This document shows positions 1 to 10,972 of a stretch of DNA of 64,000 bases, piece after piece; position 1 is the first letter of the stretch; each line of letters opens with the position of its first letter. Source of the stretch: Ectobius pallidus. Lineage: Eukaryota > Arthropoda > Insecta > Blattodea > Ectobiidae. Location of the stretch: positions 149,973,890-150,037,889 of the forward strand of contig CAXKWD010000009.1 in the NCBI GenBank assembly GCA_964059195.1, read 5' to 3'. The notes below the pieces were generated by a model. The model saw only the letters and a list, made by a program, of their open reading frames with translations, was not told where the DNA came from and did no database searches. A program made the position numbers and the translations under genes.

Positions 1-218
1 TAACACCCCGTATAGTATTGTGGTAGTTTTATTCCATAGGTTGTCTGGTAAAAATCTCAACAACAAAAAATTGGTTGAAAGATGTGGATTTTATCCATAC
101 CAGTGCAGTATATCATGTTGGGTGATTGATGCGTGTGATGTGGGCTTTGTAATGATGAAATGACCTTGAGATTCCCCACAACAAGCTGGGTGTTATTAAG
201 TAATCAGAGGAGACCCAC

Positions 219-342
219 CTTCTGCTGACTGTAGATGTAGAAACACAATAGATAACACAAGTTAAGAGACAGCCCCACTATGTTCACTCTGTTCATGTCT
301 GAGTCATTGAGGATATTGCTGTATTGCAGCATCAGCACACCC
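219..342 (-). CDS. slv: SWEET exon 3 (TM2 end and TM3)
   Basis: Acceptor TTACAG before 342 and donor GTGGGT after 219. Encodes GVLMLQYSNILNDSDMN followed by the hydrophobic TM3 ending FYIYSQQK. Ends in phase 0; no further exon was found in 1-218. Confidence 0.85.
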
Positions 343-1247
343 CTGTAACAACATTAAAACAATACTTTGAACTTATTATTTTTACAGTGTGGGAGGAATT
401 TTGGAATTTGAAGTCCTTTTTTTTCTTTTCCCAAACAAATTTATGAGAACAGATTATTTTTTTAAACACCTAGACAGCCATTTCATAAAATATGATTATT
501 TTTCCAACAAAGAGAGATGTTACAAAACTAGTGTAATTGGGTGGTCAACTATAACTTTAAAATCTCAAATTCACTGAATATTAAGGAATTAAGTGTATCT
601 GAAGTTGTTTCATGTCTAAAATCTGTCAATTTACATGTTTATTGTGTTGTATTTACTTTTTTTTGGCCATTTTTAGCATGATTTTAACACTCTTTAAAAC
701 CATGTAGTCAAGAGTAATCAGCTATGTCCATTTTGATCCATCGAAGGCAATTTTATTTTAATTTTGACTAAACTTTGTTTCCACAAAGATCACCTGGTTT
801 TTTATGGCAATTTAATATTACTCTGAAATTGGAAAAAACAAACTCATAAAGGGAATAAAAGCTTTTATTAATTAAGTTCTCTAGTTTATTAATTAAGTTC
901 TATTTGCTCTAGAAACAAATTATTATCTCAGTAAAACTTTCAACATTAACGATTATCAATATGCTTCCGACTTCTAAAACATAAAAGATATAAGTAAAGC
1001 GATACTTACATTCCAGTGCCTCCAAGAAACGGAATGGGTGACATGTTGTTTGTGTTCCCTTGCTTGACGATATCCTTACACATAAACCTGAAACAACCAC
1101 AATAACATGCTTATAAATGCTGTATGGATGAATCCTTGTTACTGGCACATAGTTCTGTTTTTATACTCACACTCCAGAGAAGAACTGAGCAATAGTGGTA
1201 ACACTCGCCGCAGTTGCTACGAGGTCCTTGTAGTCTTCAAGCGCCAT
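219..1247 (-). CDS. slv: SWEET-family sugar transporter, 5' part (coding exons 1-3)
   Basis: Bidirectional sugar uniporter of plasma or endomembranes, MtN3/saliva (SWEET) family. Three exons join as 1247..1171, 1087..1010 and 342..219, with GT donors, AG acceptors and phases 2-2-0. They encode about 93 residues. TM1 starts soon after the Met (ALEDYKDLVATAASV, then an AQFFSG segment). A cytoplasmic loop with MCKDIVKQGNT follows, then the family hallmark SPIPFL before TM2. TM3 contains RVNIVGLSLNLCYLLCFY. This matches the first triple-helix bundle of animal SWEETs. The frame ends in phase 0 at 219, and the second bundle must lie left of the window. The ATG is the first in frame and sits just after a CAG, so an upstream 5'UTR exon is possible. 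Recognised from family motifs, not a database search. Confidence 0.85.
475..734. repeat. direct repeat, copy A (about 260 bp)
   Basis: In SWEET intron 2. It shares its whole length with 1299-1556 in the same orientation, from CAGCCATTTCATAAAATATG to GCTATGTCCATTTT, with scattered substitutions and small indels. No coding capacity is seen. The two copies bracket exons 1 and 2. Confidence 0.75.
1010..1087 (-). CDS. slv: SWEET exon 2
   Basis: Acceptor TTTCAG before 1087 and donor GTAAGT after 1010. Encodes FMCKDIVKQGNTNN, then MSPIPFLGGTG, the conserved loop and SPxPFL motif. The last codon is split AT|G. Confidence 0.88.
1171..1247 (-). CDS. slv: SWEET exon 1 (start codon, TM1)
   Basis: ATG at 1247-1245. 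The exon runs to 1171, followed by GTGAGT. It encodes MALEDYKDLVATAASVTTI and then AQFFSG, ending with two bases (GT) of a split Val codon. Confidence 0.85.
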
Positions 1248-1298
1248 CTTCTCTGCAAATCACAATCAAAGGTGAGATGGCAATGGATAGCTACGGTA

Positions 1299-1556
1299 CA
1301 GCCATTTCATAAAATATGGGAATTTTTCCCTCAAAGAGAGAAGTTATAAAATTATTGTAATTGGGTGGTCAAAAATAAGTTTAAAACCTCAAATTCTTTT
1401 AATATTAAGGACTTAGGTGTATCTGAAGTGGTTTCATGTGTAAAATCTGTCGATTTACTTATTTATTTTGTTGAGTTACTTTTTTTTGCCATTTTTAGCA
1501 TGATTTTAACACTCTTTAATACCAAGTATTCAAGAGTAATCAGCTATGTCCATTTT
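1299..1556. repeat. direct repeat, copy B
   Basis: Second copy of the 260-bp unit, immediately upstream of the SWEET start exon. It is either two insertions of an unrecognised repeat or a local duplication; no target duplication is clear. Confidence 0.75.
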
Positions 1557-2259
1557 CATTTGAGAAAATATACATCTTAAGGTACAATTTGGTATAAGAT
1601 TAACTTAAAAAAGTATGTGTGGTTAATTACTATGTAAAATAACAAACAAGGGAATTTTCGTCCCACCCGTAACAGCGATAGTTTTGTTAAATTATTATTG
1701 ATTAGTTAAATAAATGTTCTGACAACCTGGAAACAGTTTATAATTTGTATTTAATCCCTCATACCTTCATTAGGACCCTAACAATAATAGCAGAACAGCA
1801 AATTAACTTTTGTTTTGCATCATTAAAATCAGTGTCCAAATTATGCTCCACCCGTAATAGATTTTGAAAAACAAATTTAAAATATTTAAAATAAATTTAA
1901 ATAATGCTTTGCATGTAGAGTGGAGGAAAAGGCATTGTAAAATTTACAGAATGTGAAGAACCAATTCTAGTTCATTACTTAAGATACGTAATAAACAAAA
2001 ATAGTTTTTATAATTTGTTAGAATGTCCCACCCATAATTATGAAATGGCTGAGTACCCTTAAGTGCTTATAGTGAGGTTTGTGTCCTTCAAAGTTTTCTT
2101 CTTTCAGTATTCTCTCATAAAAGTCAATACTACAAATATTTCGGTTCCTCAAATGATGTTTTATTTCTGACGTCTTCAGTGTGCAATCAAAAAATGAAAT
2201 GACAGCTCAACTTCATGTACATGTCCCCTTAAATCCCCATAATAAACAAGCATCAGAGT
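1557..2259. other. SWEET upstream/intergenic DNA, no gene seen
   Basis: AT-rich, no supported frame. A short motif close to TCCCACCCGTAA occurs three times (about 1660, 1847 and 2026) at roughly 180-bp spacing, which may be a worn tandem repeat. Confidence 0.4.
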
Positions 2260-2278
2260 TAGGTAAAAGGGTAAAAGT

Positions 2279-2587
2279 AAAAGTAAAGTAAAGTGTTCCC
2301 TATTATAGGCCATGGAGGCCCAGAGGGTTCCAGGAGGTTGAGGCTCCCGGATTTTTAGACAATCGGAACATGAAGGTGGTAAGGTTGTCAGCCTTACGCA
2401 CCGGCCGCCTTTACCCCCAGGATTGCTCCCAGTACTCATTTCTGTTAGAGGCTGAGTCGACCCAGGGCCATAGTGCCACCAGAAGGATTAGGCCAATTGA
2501 AAAACTCCAATGACCTCATCGGGGATCGAACCCGCGACCTTCCGGTTTGTAGTGCAGTGCCTCAACCACTACGCTACGGCGTACCCC
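2279..2587 (-). mobile_element. tRNA-headed SINE, family A
   Basis: On the minus strand the head reads GGGGTACGCCGTAGCGTAGT, then an A-box-like segment and the B-box GGTTCGATCCCCG. A conserved body with GGAGGTTGAG-type sequence follows. It is flanked by an apparently perfect 19-bp target duplication, TAGGTAAAAGGGTAAAAGT, at 2260-2278 and 2588-2606. Related copies are at 21094 and 33361. Confidence 0.88.
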
Positions 2588-2606
2588 TAGGTAAAAGGGT
2601 AAAAGT

Positions 2607-3052
2607 GAAAATGATGTAATTTCTTGATGCCCTATCATCTACCAGATTGCACAACACTTTGCAACATGTATGCAATATAAAATACTTTTATCATTAATGA
2701 TTATGTAAAAGAGGTCACTTATTAAGTCATGGCAAATGCATTGTTATACAGTATAAACATTTCATAACACAACAATTGGCAATATTGTCTGCTGAAACGC
2801 TTAATCCGGCAGTATTGTAGATTTAAAAGTAACTAAGTTTGTTTACATTTTCGAGCTGTGAATTGGTGACTTGCTAAGAAAATGCTAGGTTAGAGTTATG
2901 TTACTAAATTTAATGGCACATGCAAGGTACCAATCACCACATCTCTTATAGACTGTACCGGCAGATGTAAGTAATACTTAGCATGTAAGATCTGACGTGT
3001 TCAACATCATTTGTACCCTGTACATGTTTATTATCATATAATGGTGAAAAAA

Positions 3053-3085
<33 letters not shown>

Positions 3086-3500
3086 GAAATATTGCATAAG
3101 GCAGGCAACACAGCAGGTGGATTCGATTAGCTTGCTCGCATGTGCCATAGTATTTTCCAACCCGTATACTATAGTAGCCATACAATTTGCTGCTTCATAA
3201 ACAGGGGTAGGAAGTTCACGCATTTACATATTTTTGTTCAAAGCATAGCCTATTATTGAAATAGGGGGGAGTGTGGAGAGATGGGACATTCAATATATAA
3301 TACAAAAACTATGTTTGAAATTCTCACCAAATTGGTCTGTCTGCCATATTAGAAAGTACGGGGGATGTTATGCTGTAACTTTCAGAGAAAACAAAACTTC
3401 CTTCATTTTTGTTAACAAATTGTAATTTTTCGGAATTTCTAAATAACCTCATAATTTTTAAAATTGGAAAATTACCATAAATATTTTGTAACTAATTTGT
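2607..3500. other. intergenic DNA with an (ATT)n microsatellite
   Basis: No gene is supported. An ATT trinucleotide array lies at about 3050-3086. A short asparagine-rich frame across it is a microsatellite artefact. Confidence 0.5.
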
Positions 3501-4110
3501 AGAACAAATTTATAAGCTCACCCTTTTAAAATACTTTCACAAATACCGCAACGTACATGTATCGGATCCTCATAATTACAATACTAGAAGAAATAAAACA
3601 TTGCCTTTAATAGAACCAAAATACTTCACCTCTTCTGGCTCTAAACATAGCATTTATTATGGTCCAAGACTCTATAACTGTATAATTAGGTCACATCCAG
3701 AAATAGTACATATGAACAACAAATAATTCAATAAGTTTATCAAAAATCTTATTTCATAGTTCAAAAGTTACTTCACTCTGTACTTAGTAGACAATTAAGG
3801 AACGATTTTATTTGTAATAACTCAGGGTTTCAATTTTTGTTCTTACTACTTTTCCTTTTTTCTTTTTACTATTCTGTTCTTTCTTTTTTATTATTATTTT
3901 TTAGGTATTGATTTAATATTATATTTTCTTTATATATTTGTAATTTGTAACGTAAATGGCTGAACTGTGCCCGAGCACGAGCGCTTGCTCATTCGGGTGG
4001 TCTTGTTTTGTTTTGTATATTTGTATAAATAAATTGTATAAATAAATACTGATTGTGAACTTAAAAAAAAAATAAAAATAAAAATAAAAATAATAATAAT
4101 AATACATTTG
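3500..4110 (+). mobile_element. LINE 3' fragment (CR1/Jockey-like)
   Basis: Broken frames on the plus strand read like the C-terminal end of a non-LTR reverse transcriptase, with HNYNTRR and SGSKHSIYYGPRLYN. An AT-rich 3'UTR and a TAAAA/TAA simple-repeat tail (about 4068-4105) follow. Decayed; the clade is not certain. Confidence 0.6.
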
Positions 4111-4349
4111 ACTTTTCAGTAATGCAGAGCAACTGAAGGCAAGGCATAAGTCTGATAGTTTGGGTGTTGGAATTGGATTGTTGTTAGTAAGTTAGTTGAG
4201 CTTTAAACTTTTTGCTGCTATTGACGAACATATGCATCGACCATAAATTGCATAAAGGTTGAGCTATAAGCTTACTACATAGTCCTTTATCTTAAATTAT
4301 AAATTAAAAATTATCATTTATGGAAACCAGCTATTCTCAAACTTATAAC

Positions 4350-5272
4350 TAGGGACCGGATTCTTAGGTTTTTACCTATTTTTTTCCTTACTTCCAAAAC
4401 AAAAAGCGATCATACGCTTTTTCGAATCATGTCCATAGGATTCACCCACATTAATTCTGTGGCACCTAAAAATACCTAAATAGGGTATAAAAACCTAAAT
4501 GTACCTAAACGGGATATAAAACCTAAAATATCTAATTTAGGCTAATTTTTTTTCGTTTTTGTTTGTCAGTTGAGAAATCGGTATTTTGCGGAGAGACAAT
4601 AATTTTTGTCGCGTTTCGTTCAACCCATTGTCGTCTAGGAAGGACAGTATCAAGAGAGGAAGTGTAAGAGTTCCAGCGTATTTCTTTTAAAATATTCTTA
4701 CGAACAACCATTGTTGCCGTGTATGAACAAGGATATAGACTTCTGTGTTTTAAAGCGCTTGTTTGCCTTTAGTACTTCCCTGTTGAAGAAGACGTGTTAA
4801 TTGTGCCAAAACAAATTAAAACGAGTTTATTACGGCAATGGATTGGCGACGTCCTGCTTTTCTTCTTCTTCTGAGGTTATTTTATGACGTTGCACACCGC
4901 GGGTTTCTACGTCTGCTCTGTATAAATGCTGTATATGACAGACGTTGTCATTCAATACAACTCACAGTTGACAATCTTGAAAGATATTTAGTGATATACT
5001 GTAACCAGGAATTGTGAGGCAATCTTATTTTCACTATACTTCTTTTGATTGTTTATGCTTTCTTTCTTCAGTTGTGTAATATTGTCCTAAAGCAAGTTTG
5101 CACAAATTTAAGTCAATTTTGTTAAGTTTTGAATACTATTAGCACATTCAAATTCATTAAACCAATTATTCTACCCGAAAACGATATTTTGGAGAAAAAA
5201 CCTAAAAAAAACTATTTCACCTAATGGAAAACCTAAAACAGTGTTTTTAAAAACCTAAAAATCCGGTCCCTA
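4350..5272. mobile_element. non-autonomous hAT-like element
   Basis: Ends are inverted: TAGGGACCGGATT at the left and its complement at the right, with further similarity in the TTAGGTTTTTA stretch. An exact 8-bp target duplication CTTATAAC lies at 4342-4349 and 5273-5280, the hAT hallmark. 923 bp, no transposase frame. Interior repeats of ACCTAAA occur near both ends. Confidence 0.88.
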
Positions 5273-5539
5273 CTTATAACCCACTGATATTATTTCACGA
5301 ACGCTGATATTAAAATATAAATTAGCTCTGGAAGGGTTAAAATATTACCTTGAGTGACGTGCACAATAATCTGTATAGGCCTATGCACATTATCCTCTTA
5401 GCATAGCAATTCTTTGATGAAAGATGGCCCAATAAACTCCCCCTTTTTTTATTCATTTTGAAAACAGTGTACTGACAATAGTAACCTAAATGTTTCTACA
5501 CTTAATGGAGAAATTAGGGGTAAGGTAGATGCACCAGTG

Positions 5540-6140
5540 CCTGACCATGCTCCTATAGCTGACCACTTCAAGTTGAGACAGGAATAATAAGTTACCCAAA
5601 ATAGTTACAAAGGTGGAATTTGTGCAGTCAGATGAGTAAACTCAATATAGAAGGCCGTGGATGTTTATTTTGACAACCATGAAAAAATCAGTGAAACCAT
5701 TGTTCTTTCAGTTTGCACATGCATCAGTGGCAGGCATTTGTGTCAGTAGCTTGTGTAAAGTCATAAGAGGTAAGCTATATTTTCTTAAGGTTCTAGTCTG
5801 TAATATTTAACTTCTAACTGGATTTATGAATATGATCATTTTACCTTAATGTAGTGTGGACATAAGTAAATAAATAATTATGCACTTAAATTCATATTGT
5901 GTCTACTGGAAGGGGGGGTCAGGTATTGGTACAAACTTACTGCTTGTGCACCAATACCTGACCACCTGGTCAGCTACTGGTACAAACAATATTTATGTTA
6001 AAAATATGTTCAAAGCTTAGTGTTTTAGATTTTACATCATATTATGAAATCTTAAAACTGAAAGACATCAGGAACCTATAGCTGACCAGGGGTGGTCAGC
6101 TATTGGAACATGTAAATTTATGACGATCCTATAGCTGACC
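5540..6140. promoter_or_regulatory. 5' subterminal TGACC-core sites of the pogo element
   Basis: CCTGACC or GCTGACC, or the complement GGTCAG, occurs at about 5540, 5557, 5917, 5957, 5968, 6081, 6094 and 6134. Several are followed by CTACTGG or TATTGG spacers, and two pairs are inverted (5957/5968 and 6081/6094). They resemble the inner end of the TIR and are probable transposase-binding sites (inference). Confidence 0.65.
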
Positions 6141-6477
6141 AATATTTTAAAAGGAAAAATAGATACTTATTAGAGATGTTCCTACAACATGTAAGTTACA
6201 CTTTCCATTAATGCAGTTTTCATAAGACATTATGACTACAGAGCATTTCAAACAACATATTATAGCCTATTGTAATTGCCAGGATAATACACTATAAATA
6301 CACTAGCCTTCCATACACATTTAGGGCATCTAAATAGCCTTCATATTAAGGTTTTAATTTACATTTATATATATAAGTATAAAAATATACGTATAGCCTA
6401 TATTTATTTATTAGTATGACCGTAAAAATATAGATGTTAAAGACTAGGCCTAATTACATTTTCTGTCGTTACAGAAA

Positions 6478-8814
6478 ATGGCAGACTCAAAACCTGCCAT
6501 TCTTAAATATTCTGAAGCATGCATGACTGCTGCTATTGCTGCAGTAAAAGAAGGCCAGAGTGTTACAAGTGCTGCTAGAGAATTTGGGGTACCCAAGACA
6601 ACTTTGTTATATAAAATTTGCGGTAAATATCCAGAAGGGAGAAAAATGGGCCCTGCTACAGTTTTCACCACAGAAGAGGAAAATTTATTGAAAAAATGGG
6701 TTCTTGACATGGCGTCAGCTGGGTTTCCTCTAACCAAAGAAACGTTCCTTCTGAATGTTGAAAAACTGTCAGCTGAACTTAACAAGCAATTTAAGAATGG
6801 GAAACCAGGCCGCAAATGGTTTGATAGTTTTCTGCGAAGGAATCCTAACATAACATTCAGGACAGCTCAAAATCTGACTTCTTCTCGAGCTCAGGTTACA
6901 AAATTAAAATTAAATTCTTGGTATGATGAAGTTGGCACATTCTTGAAAGAAGAAGACAAGCTTGATATTTTGGATGACCCAACAAGAATTTACAATGCCG
7001 ATGAATCCGCCTTCTTCTTAAACCCCAAACCAGGCTCAGTTTTAGCTGCAAAGGGTGCTAAGACAGTTTACAGCAAATCGGCTAACAATGAGAAGGAGTG
7101 CATAACAGTTCTAATTAATGTAAATGCTGCTGGTGTGATAGCTCCACCATTAATAATATTCCAATATCAGAGAGTTCCAGGTGATGTTGCTAGAAGTGTT
7201 CCCAAAGGTTGGGGAATAGGAGTGTCTGATTCAGGATGGAATACTGGTGATACATTTTATAGTTACATAGCCAATGTGTTCTATCCTTGGCTTAAAGACA
7301 AGGCAGTGAAATTCCCAGTCATTTTGTTTATAGATGGACATTCTTCCCACTTATCATATCACCTCAGTCAGTTCTGCCGTGAAAAAAACATTATTCTCAT
7401 TGCCCTGTACCCAAATGCAACTCATTTATTGCAACCAATTGATGTTGCTGTGTTTCACACTCTGAAAATGGGTTGGAAAAATTATATTAATGAGTGGACA
7501 GCACGAAATCAGACAGAATCTGTGAAGAAATTCCAGTTTTGTGGAATTTTAAGTTCCCTCTTAGAAGAGAAAATCACTGAGAGCATTATAAAGAATGGCT
7601 TCCGTAAATGTGGACTATATCCATGGGACCCGACAGCAGTTGAAAAAATGTTCCAAGAAAATACTGACCCCTGTAATTCTACTCCAGCTCATTCTATTCC
7701 TCACTCAAATTCTGACAAACAGTTATCGGTACAACAGCATCTTGTGTTTTTTGAAAAGTTCATTGATCAAGAAACTCTAAACTCATTTCACGCCATGGAA
7801 GAAAGAGTGTGGCAGGGACCTGAAGCAGACAGGAATCTGTTTAATGTCTGGTCAAAAATGAAACTGCACGTTAGGCCAAAGTCTAGCCTTAACTCTACTG
7901 CACCAGTAGTGGTAAATAATTCCCTTAGCAATGGAGAAGCTAGGCCTACATTGAATAATGTGGATGAAAATGTTCAAATTTCTTCCCTTCATCCAAGAAG
8001 TACAAGTTCATCTGCCATTCAAAACTCTGTTAGCAACGGAGATGTTACATTGAATATGCCTAACGAGGATGAACATGTGTCTGTTTCTTGCTTTCATCCA
8101 AAGAGTGCAAGCACGCCTATCATCGAGACCACAAAAGTGCTACCTAGCTGTAGCTCTGCCATTGAGAGTCCACCGAAAAATACAGATCCAGATGTGCCTT
8201 CACCTTTCCGGAAAGCCCTAATATGGCCAACGAGGTACAATGGAAAGCAGCAATGCAAGAGAAAAAGAGAAAAGATTTCATCTGTAGTGACATCAGATGT
8301 GTGGGTTGCTTATAATGAAAGAAAAGAAAAATTGAAAGCTCAGAAAGAAGCTGAGAAAGCACAGCGAAAAGAACTGAGGGAACTAAAGAAGAAGGGAAGC
8401 ACACAGGCTGCAGCATCCAACAAAACAAAAAAGCAAAAAATATCAAAAAGGCTATTCGAAGAGGATTCTAATGAAGATGATATTTCGGTTTCCTCCAGTG
8501 AGGAACAAAGTGATGCAGATAGTGAGGCACAGACAAATACTTTTGGTGTTAATGATTATGTCGTCGTAGAATACGAAAGAGAGTATTTTCCTGGACAAAT
8601 TATTGAAATCAGGATTGATTTGGAATCCAAAAAGGATGATTATCTTGTATCTACCATGGCAATGAGTGGAAAGGGATGGAGATGGCCAGAGAAAAAGGAT
8701 GAAGTGTGGTATAGAAAAGATAAAGTTTTGGAGAAGATCATGCCCCCCTCCGTTACAAACTCTCGTGGCACATGTGAGGTCAAAGAAATCTTGAAGTACA
8801 GGAAAACACTGTAG
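6478..8814 (+). CDS. pogo/Tigger-family DDE transposase, 778 aa
   Basis: Cuts and pastes the surrounding element in the nucleus. Residues about 10-55 form a Psq-type helix-turn-helix (VTSAAREFGVPKTTLLYKI). A CENP-B-like second DNA-binding region follows at about 60-125 (FTTEEENLLKKWV, GRKWFDSFLRRNP). The DDE_1 catalytic core spans about 165-375 with three visible acidic motifs: RIYNADESAFF, VILFIDGHSSH and HLLQPIDVAVF (pogo usually has DDD). The tail has a Lys/Glu coiled-coil stretch (about 600-660) and a C-terminal module with DYVVVEYE, FPGQI and GKGWRWPEK, resembling a small Tudor-like fold found in related transposons. No stop or frameshift is present. The ATG follows a GTTACAG, and an AGGTAAGC lies near 5768, so a 5'UTR intron is plausible. 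Confidence 0.95.
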   Translation: MADSKPAILKYSEACMTAAIAAVKEGQSVTSAAREFGVPKTTLLYKICGKYPEGRKMGPATVFTTEEENLLKKWVLDMASAGFPLTKETFLLNVEKLSAELNKQFKNGKPGRKWFDSFLRRNPNITFRTAQNLTSSRAQVTKLKLNSWYDEVGTFLKEEDKLDILDDPTRIYNADESAFFLNPKPGSVLAAKGAKTVYSKSANNEKECITVLINVNAAGVIAPPLIIFQYQRVPGDVARSVPKGWGIGVSDSGWNTGDTFYSYIANVFYPWLKDKAVKFPVILFIDGHSSHLSYHLSQFCREKNIILIALYPNATHLLQPIDVAVFHTLKMGWKNYINEWTARNQTESVKKFQFCGILSSLLEEKITESIIKNGFRKCGLYPWDPTAVEKMFQENTDPCNSTPAHSIPHSNSDKQLSVQQHLVFFEKFIDQETLNSFHAMEERVWQGPEADRNLFNVWSKMKLHVRPKSSLNSTAPVVVNNSLSNGEARPTLNNVDENVQISSLHPRSTSSSAIQNSVSNGDVTLNMPNEDEHVSVSCFHPKSASTPIIETTKVLPSCSSAIESPPKNTDPDVPSPFRKALIWPTRYNGKQQCKRKREKISSVVTSDVWVAYNERKEKLKAQKEAEKAQRKELRELKKKGSTQAAASNKTKKQKISKRLFEEDSNEDDISVSSSEEQSDADSEAQTNTFGVNDYVVVEYEREYFPGQIIEIRIDLESKKDDYLVSTMAMSGKGWRWPEKKDEVWYRKDKVLEKIMPPSVTNSRGTCEVKEILKYRKTL

Positions 8815-8897
8815 CCTACATTTGGAACTAAAGTATAAAACAACCATTATCATTGTACTACCTAATTTGTTTGTGTAAATATAGGCTATTTTTTGTA

Positions 8898-8903
8898 AAT
8901 AAA
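8898..8903 (+). terminator. polyadenylation signal of the transposase gene
   Basis: AATAAA about 85 bases after the stop codon and inside the element. Confidence 0.6.
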
Positions 8904-9070
8904 TGTTACAAATACTTTGTGATTGAACATTTCAATTTAGACCTAATTTACTTCTTTTAATTATTATTAAAATTGTAAGTATTCATTTTTAACAATGAGC
9001 ATGCAGCAAAGTCCTTGTTCAATTTACAAAAGAGGGAAAAAATTGCATATAAAGTAGGAAAAGTAACAAA

Positions 9071-9336
9071 GGTCAGGCACTGGAACAAAATTGGTCAGCT
9101 TTAGGAGCAGACAGAAATCATGCGGTCAGGTACAGGTACAATATCACATTTTGTTTATTACTAGGATTTTTTTTTTAAATGTTAATCTTTATGATTTCTT
9201 AAGACGTTATCTCGTAAAGAGAGAAATGTAGTTTCTATTGGTATATGAATCAACATTGTATGATGTTTTCCAAATATTCTACAACAGTTTAAAGGTAAAA
9301 TATTTCTTAGACGGTCAGGCACTGGTGCATCTACCT
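9071..9336. promoter_or_regulatory. 3' subterminal sites of the pogo element
   Basis: GGTCAGGCACTGG (9071), GGTCAGCTTTAGG (9093), GGTCAGGTACAGG (9124) and the TIR copy GGTCAGGCACTGG (9313) repeat the 5' motif in the opposite orientation, giving near-symmetric ends. Confidence 0.65.
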
Positions 9337-9611
9337 TATTAATGGGTCTTGTCTACCGAGAGCTGGAATCGAAGACTAGAAAATACTATTTAAATTCAAT
9401 GATTAAGGCCAAGAAAGTCATGAGAATGTTCCAAGAGCTGTGATCGAAGGCAAAGAGCTGTCAATAAAATAGCAAGATTTTTCCCAGGGTAGAGAAAACA
9501 GAAAAACACGTGCATGGGGTTGAGAAAGCCATATGTGTGTTTTAATAGAGAAACAAGAAATTAATAACTCAAATTTGGTGGTGAATAATTAAAAATACTG
9601 TACTCCTCTTG

Positions 9612-9931
9612 ACTGTGGTGGGACACAGGGTGAGAACTACCCGATTACTTTCAAAGATTACCCTCCCTGATGAGTGATCAGCCCAATGTCAGGGCCACCT
9701 CCGAGACAACACGAACATATTGGACGAGATACACAATAATTCCGAACAAGGCATGGATGTGATAAACTGATAATGATGGCCAGAGAATAGCCTATCTGAT
9801 GGCCTGAAGTTTCTCGACATTCGTTTTACAGGTAAGGAAAACCAGCAGGAAACTTGTTACGACCGGGAATCGAACTCTGGCCCACTGCGTGAAAAGAGCA
9901 AATGGAGCCTCTAAGTCACAGCAGTAGACAT
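9612..9931 (-). mobile_element. tRNA-headed SINE, another family
   Basis: On the minus strand a head with an A-box-like CTTAGAGGCTC region is followed by B-box AGTTCGATTCCCG and a non-tRNA body. No clear target duplication; boundaries approximate. Confidence 0.5.
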
Positions 9932-9935
9932 TTTC

Positions 9936-10972
9936 CAAAATAAAATATTTTTGTCATTTAAGTTATAAGGCAGGTGTCCAATCGCATTAACAAAAATTTT
10001 TACCAGTAAGCCTTTATCCAGATTTTTCTCTTGACCTTCATTTGCATTACAATTTGCGAGACAGGACACTGCCCATTTTTATAATCCATTACGTAATAGA
10101 GAATGATTGTCTAGATAACATCGTTAAAGTTGTTTGCATTTTAATGAGCTCAGGGTCAAATTCGAATGTGACAATCGGCAATCTAACCAATAAAACACGC
10201 TTTGCCAACCCAAATGTCCATCATGCCTACAATATAAACAGGGATTACTAGGGCATCTTTACAATAATAGCACACAAAAATAAATATAATTCAATACTTA
10301 CAACCAATCTGTGCTTACAACAGTAAAATCTTTACAACCAGTCCACGCCTCTATAGTATCCCTCGTGCTTCCCGTCACGAATTCAAGTCCCGACTGGAGA
10401 GTGGCGTCTGCTACGAAAGGAGACATGACAACAATGCATAAGTGAGGCTTCATCCTCTCATTGGTTGTTTGTGCGTGACATCATCAGCGCGGAAATTTCA
10501 AATAGCAAAGATCTATTCCGACTCATTTATAGCATCTAGTACGTGAATTAGTAAACTCCAGTAAAATTAAAATTATCAACATTTTCTCCCCTAGTTTAAA
10601 TGAAGTTTTAGCAGCAAAATACTTAAATGATTATATTTATTAACACTGACATTGGATTTTAAAAAACTTATTTTCCCTTACAGAGTTTCCGATATAATTA
10701 TTATGTACCACTTCCAACCTGATATGTTGAACAATGAAAGTAACAATATAATTAAAAATAAAATTACCTAGCATAATTCATGATTTATGTAATGACTTCT
10801 GCAGTGTTAGTTGAAAGGAAATGGAAGTCGTAATGAGAGTAATTTTTAAAAAAATAAGCAATTTTCCACAGAATGAATGCTTCGATGATGTCATAGGATA
10901 GGGCCTTTTTCATAACATTTTCCACCATTTGTTTTCTTCTCTTCATTTCCTCTCTTCTATATTACTAATTAC
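9936..10972. other. intergenic DNA, no gene seen
   Basis: AT-rich. A short tRNA-like B-box (GAATTCAAGTCCCG) near 10378 may be a SINE scrap. Nothing else is supported. Confidence 0.4.

Larger units (their letters stand above)
5523..9336 (+). mobile_element. complete pogo/Tigger-like DNA transposon
   Basis: Termini 5523-5546 and 9313-9336 are identical 24-bp inverted repeats beginning AGGTAGATGCACCAGTGC. Both are flanked by TA (5521-5522 and 9337-9338), the target duplication of the Tc1/mariner/pogo group. The 3814-bp unit carries one uninterrupted transposase gene (6478-8814), an AATAAA at 8898, and clustered subterminal TGACC-core sites. Identical ends and an open frame suggest recent insertion. 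It lies in intergenic DNA between the SWEET and DNAJC17 genes. Confidence 0.95.

Noticed and set aside
3919..4107. Tyr/Phe-rich frame on the minus strand
   Set aside because: Lies across TAAAA/TAA simple repeats and a LINE tail.
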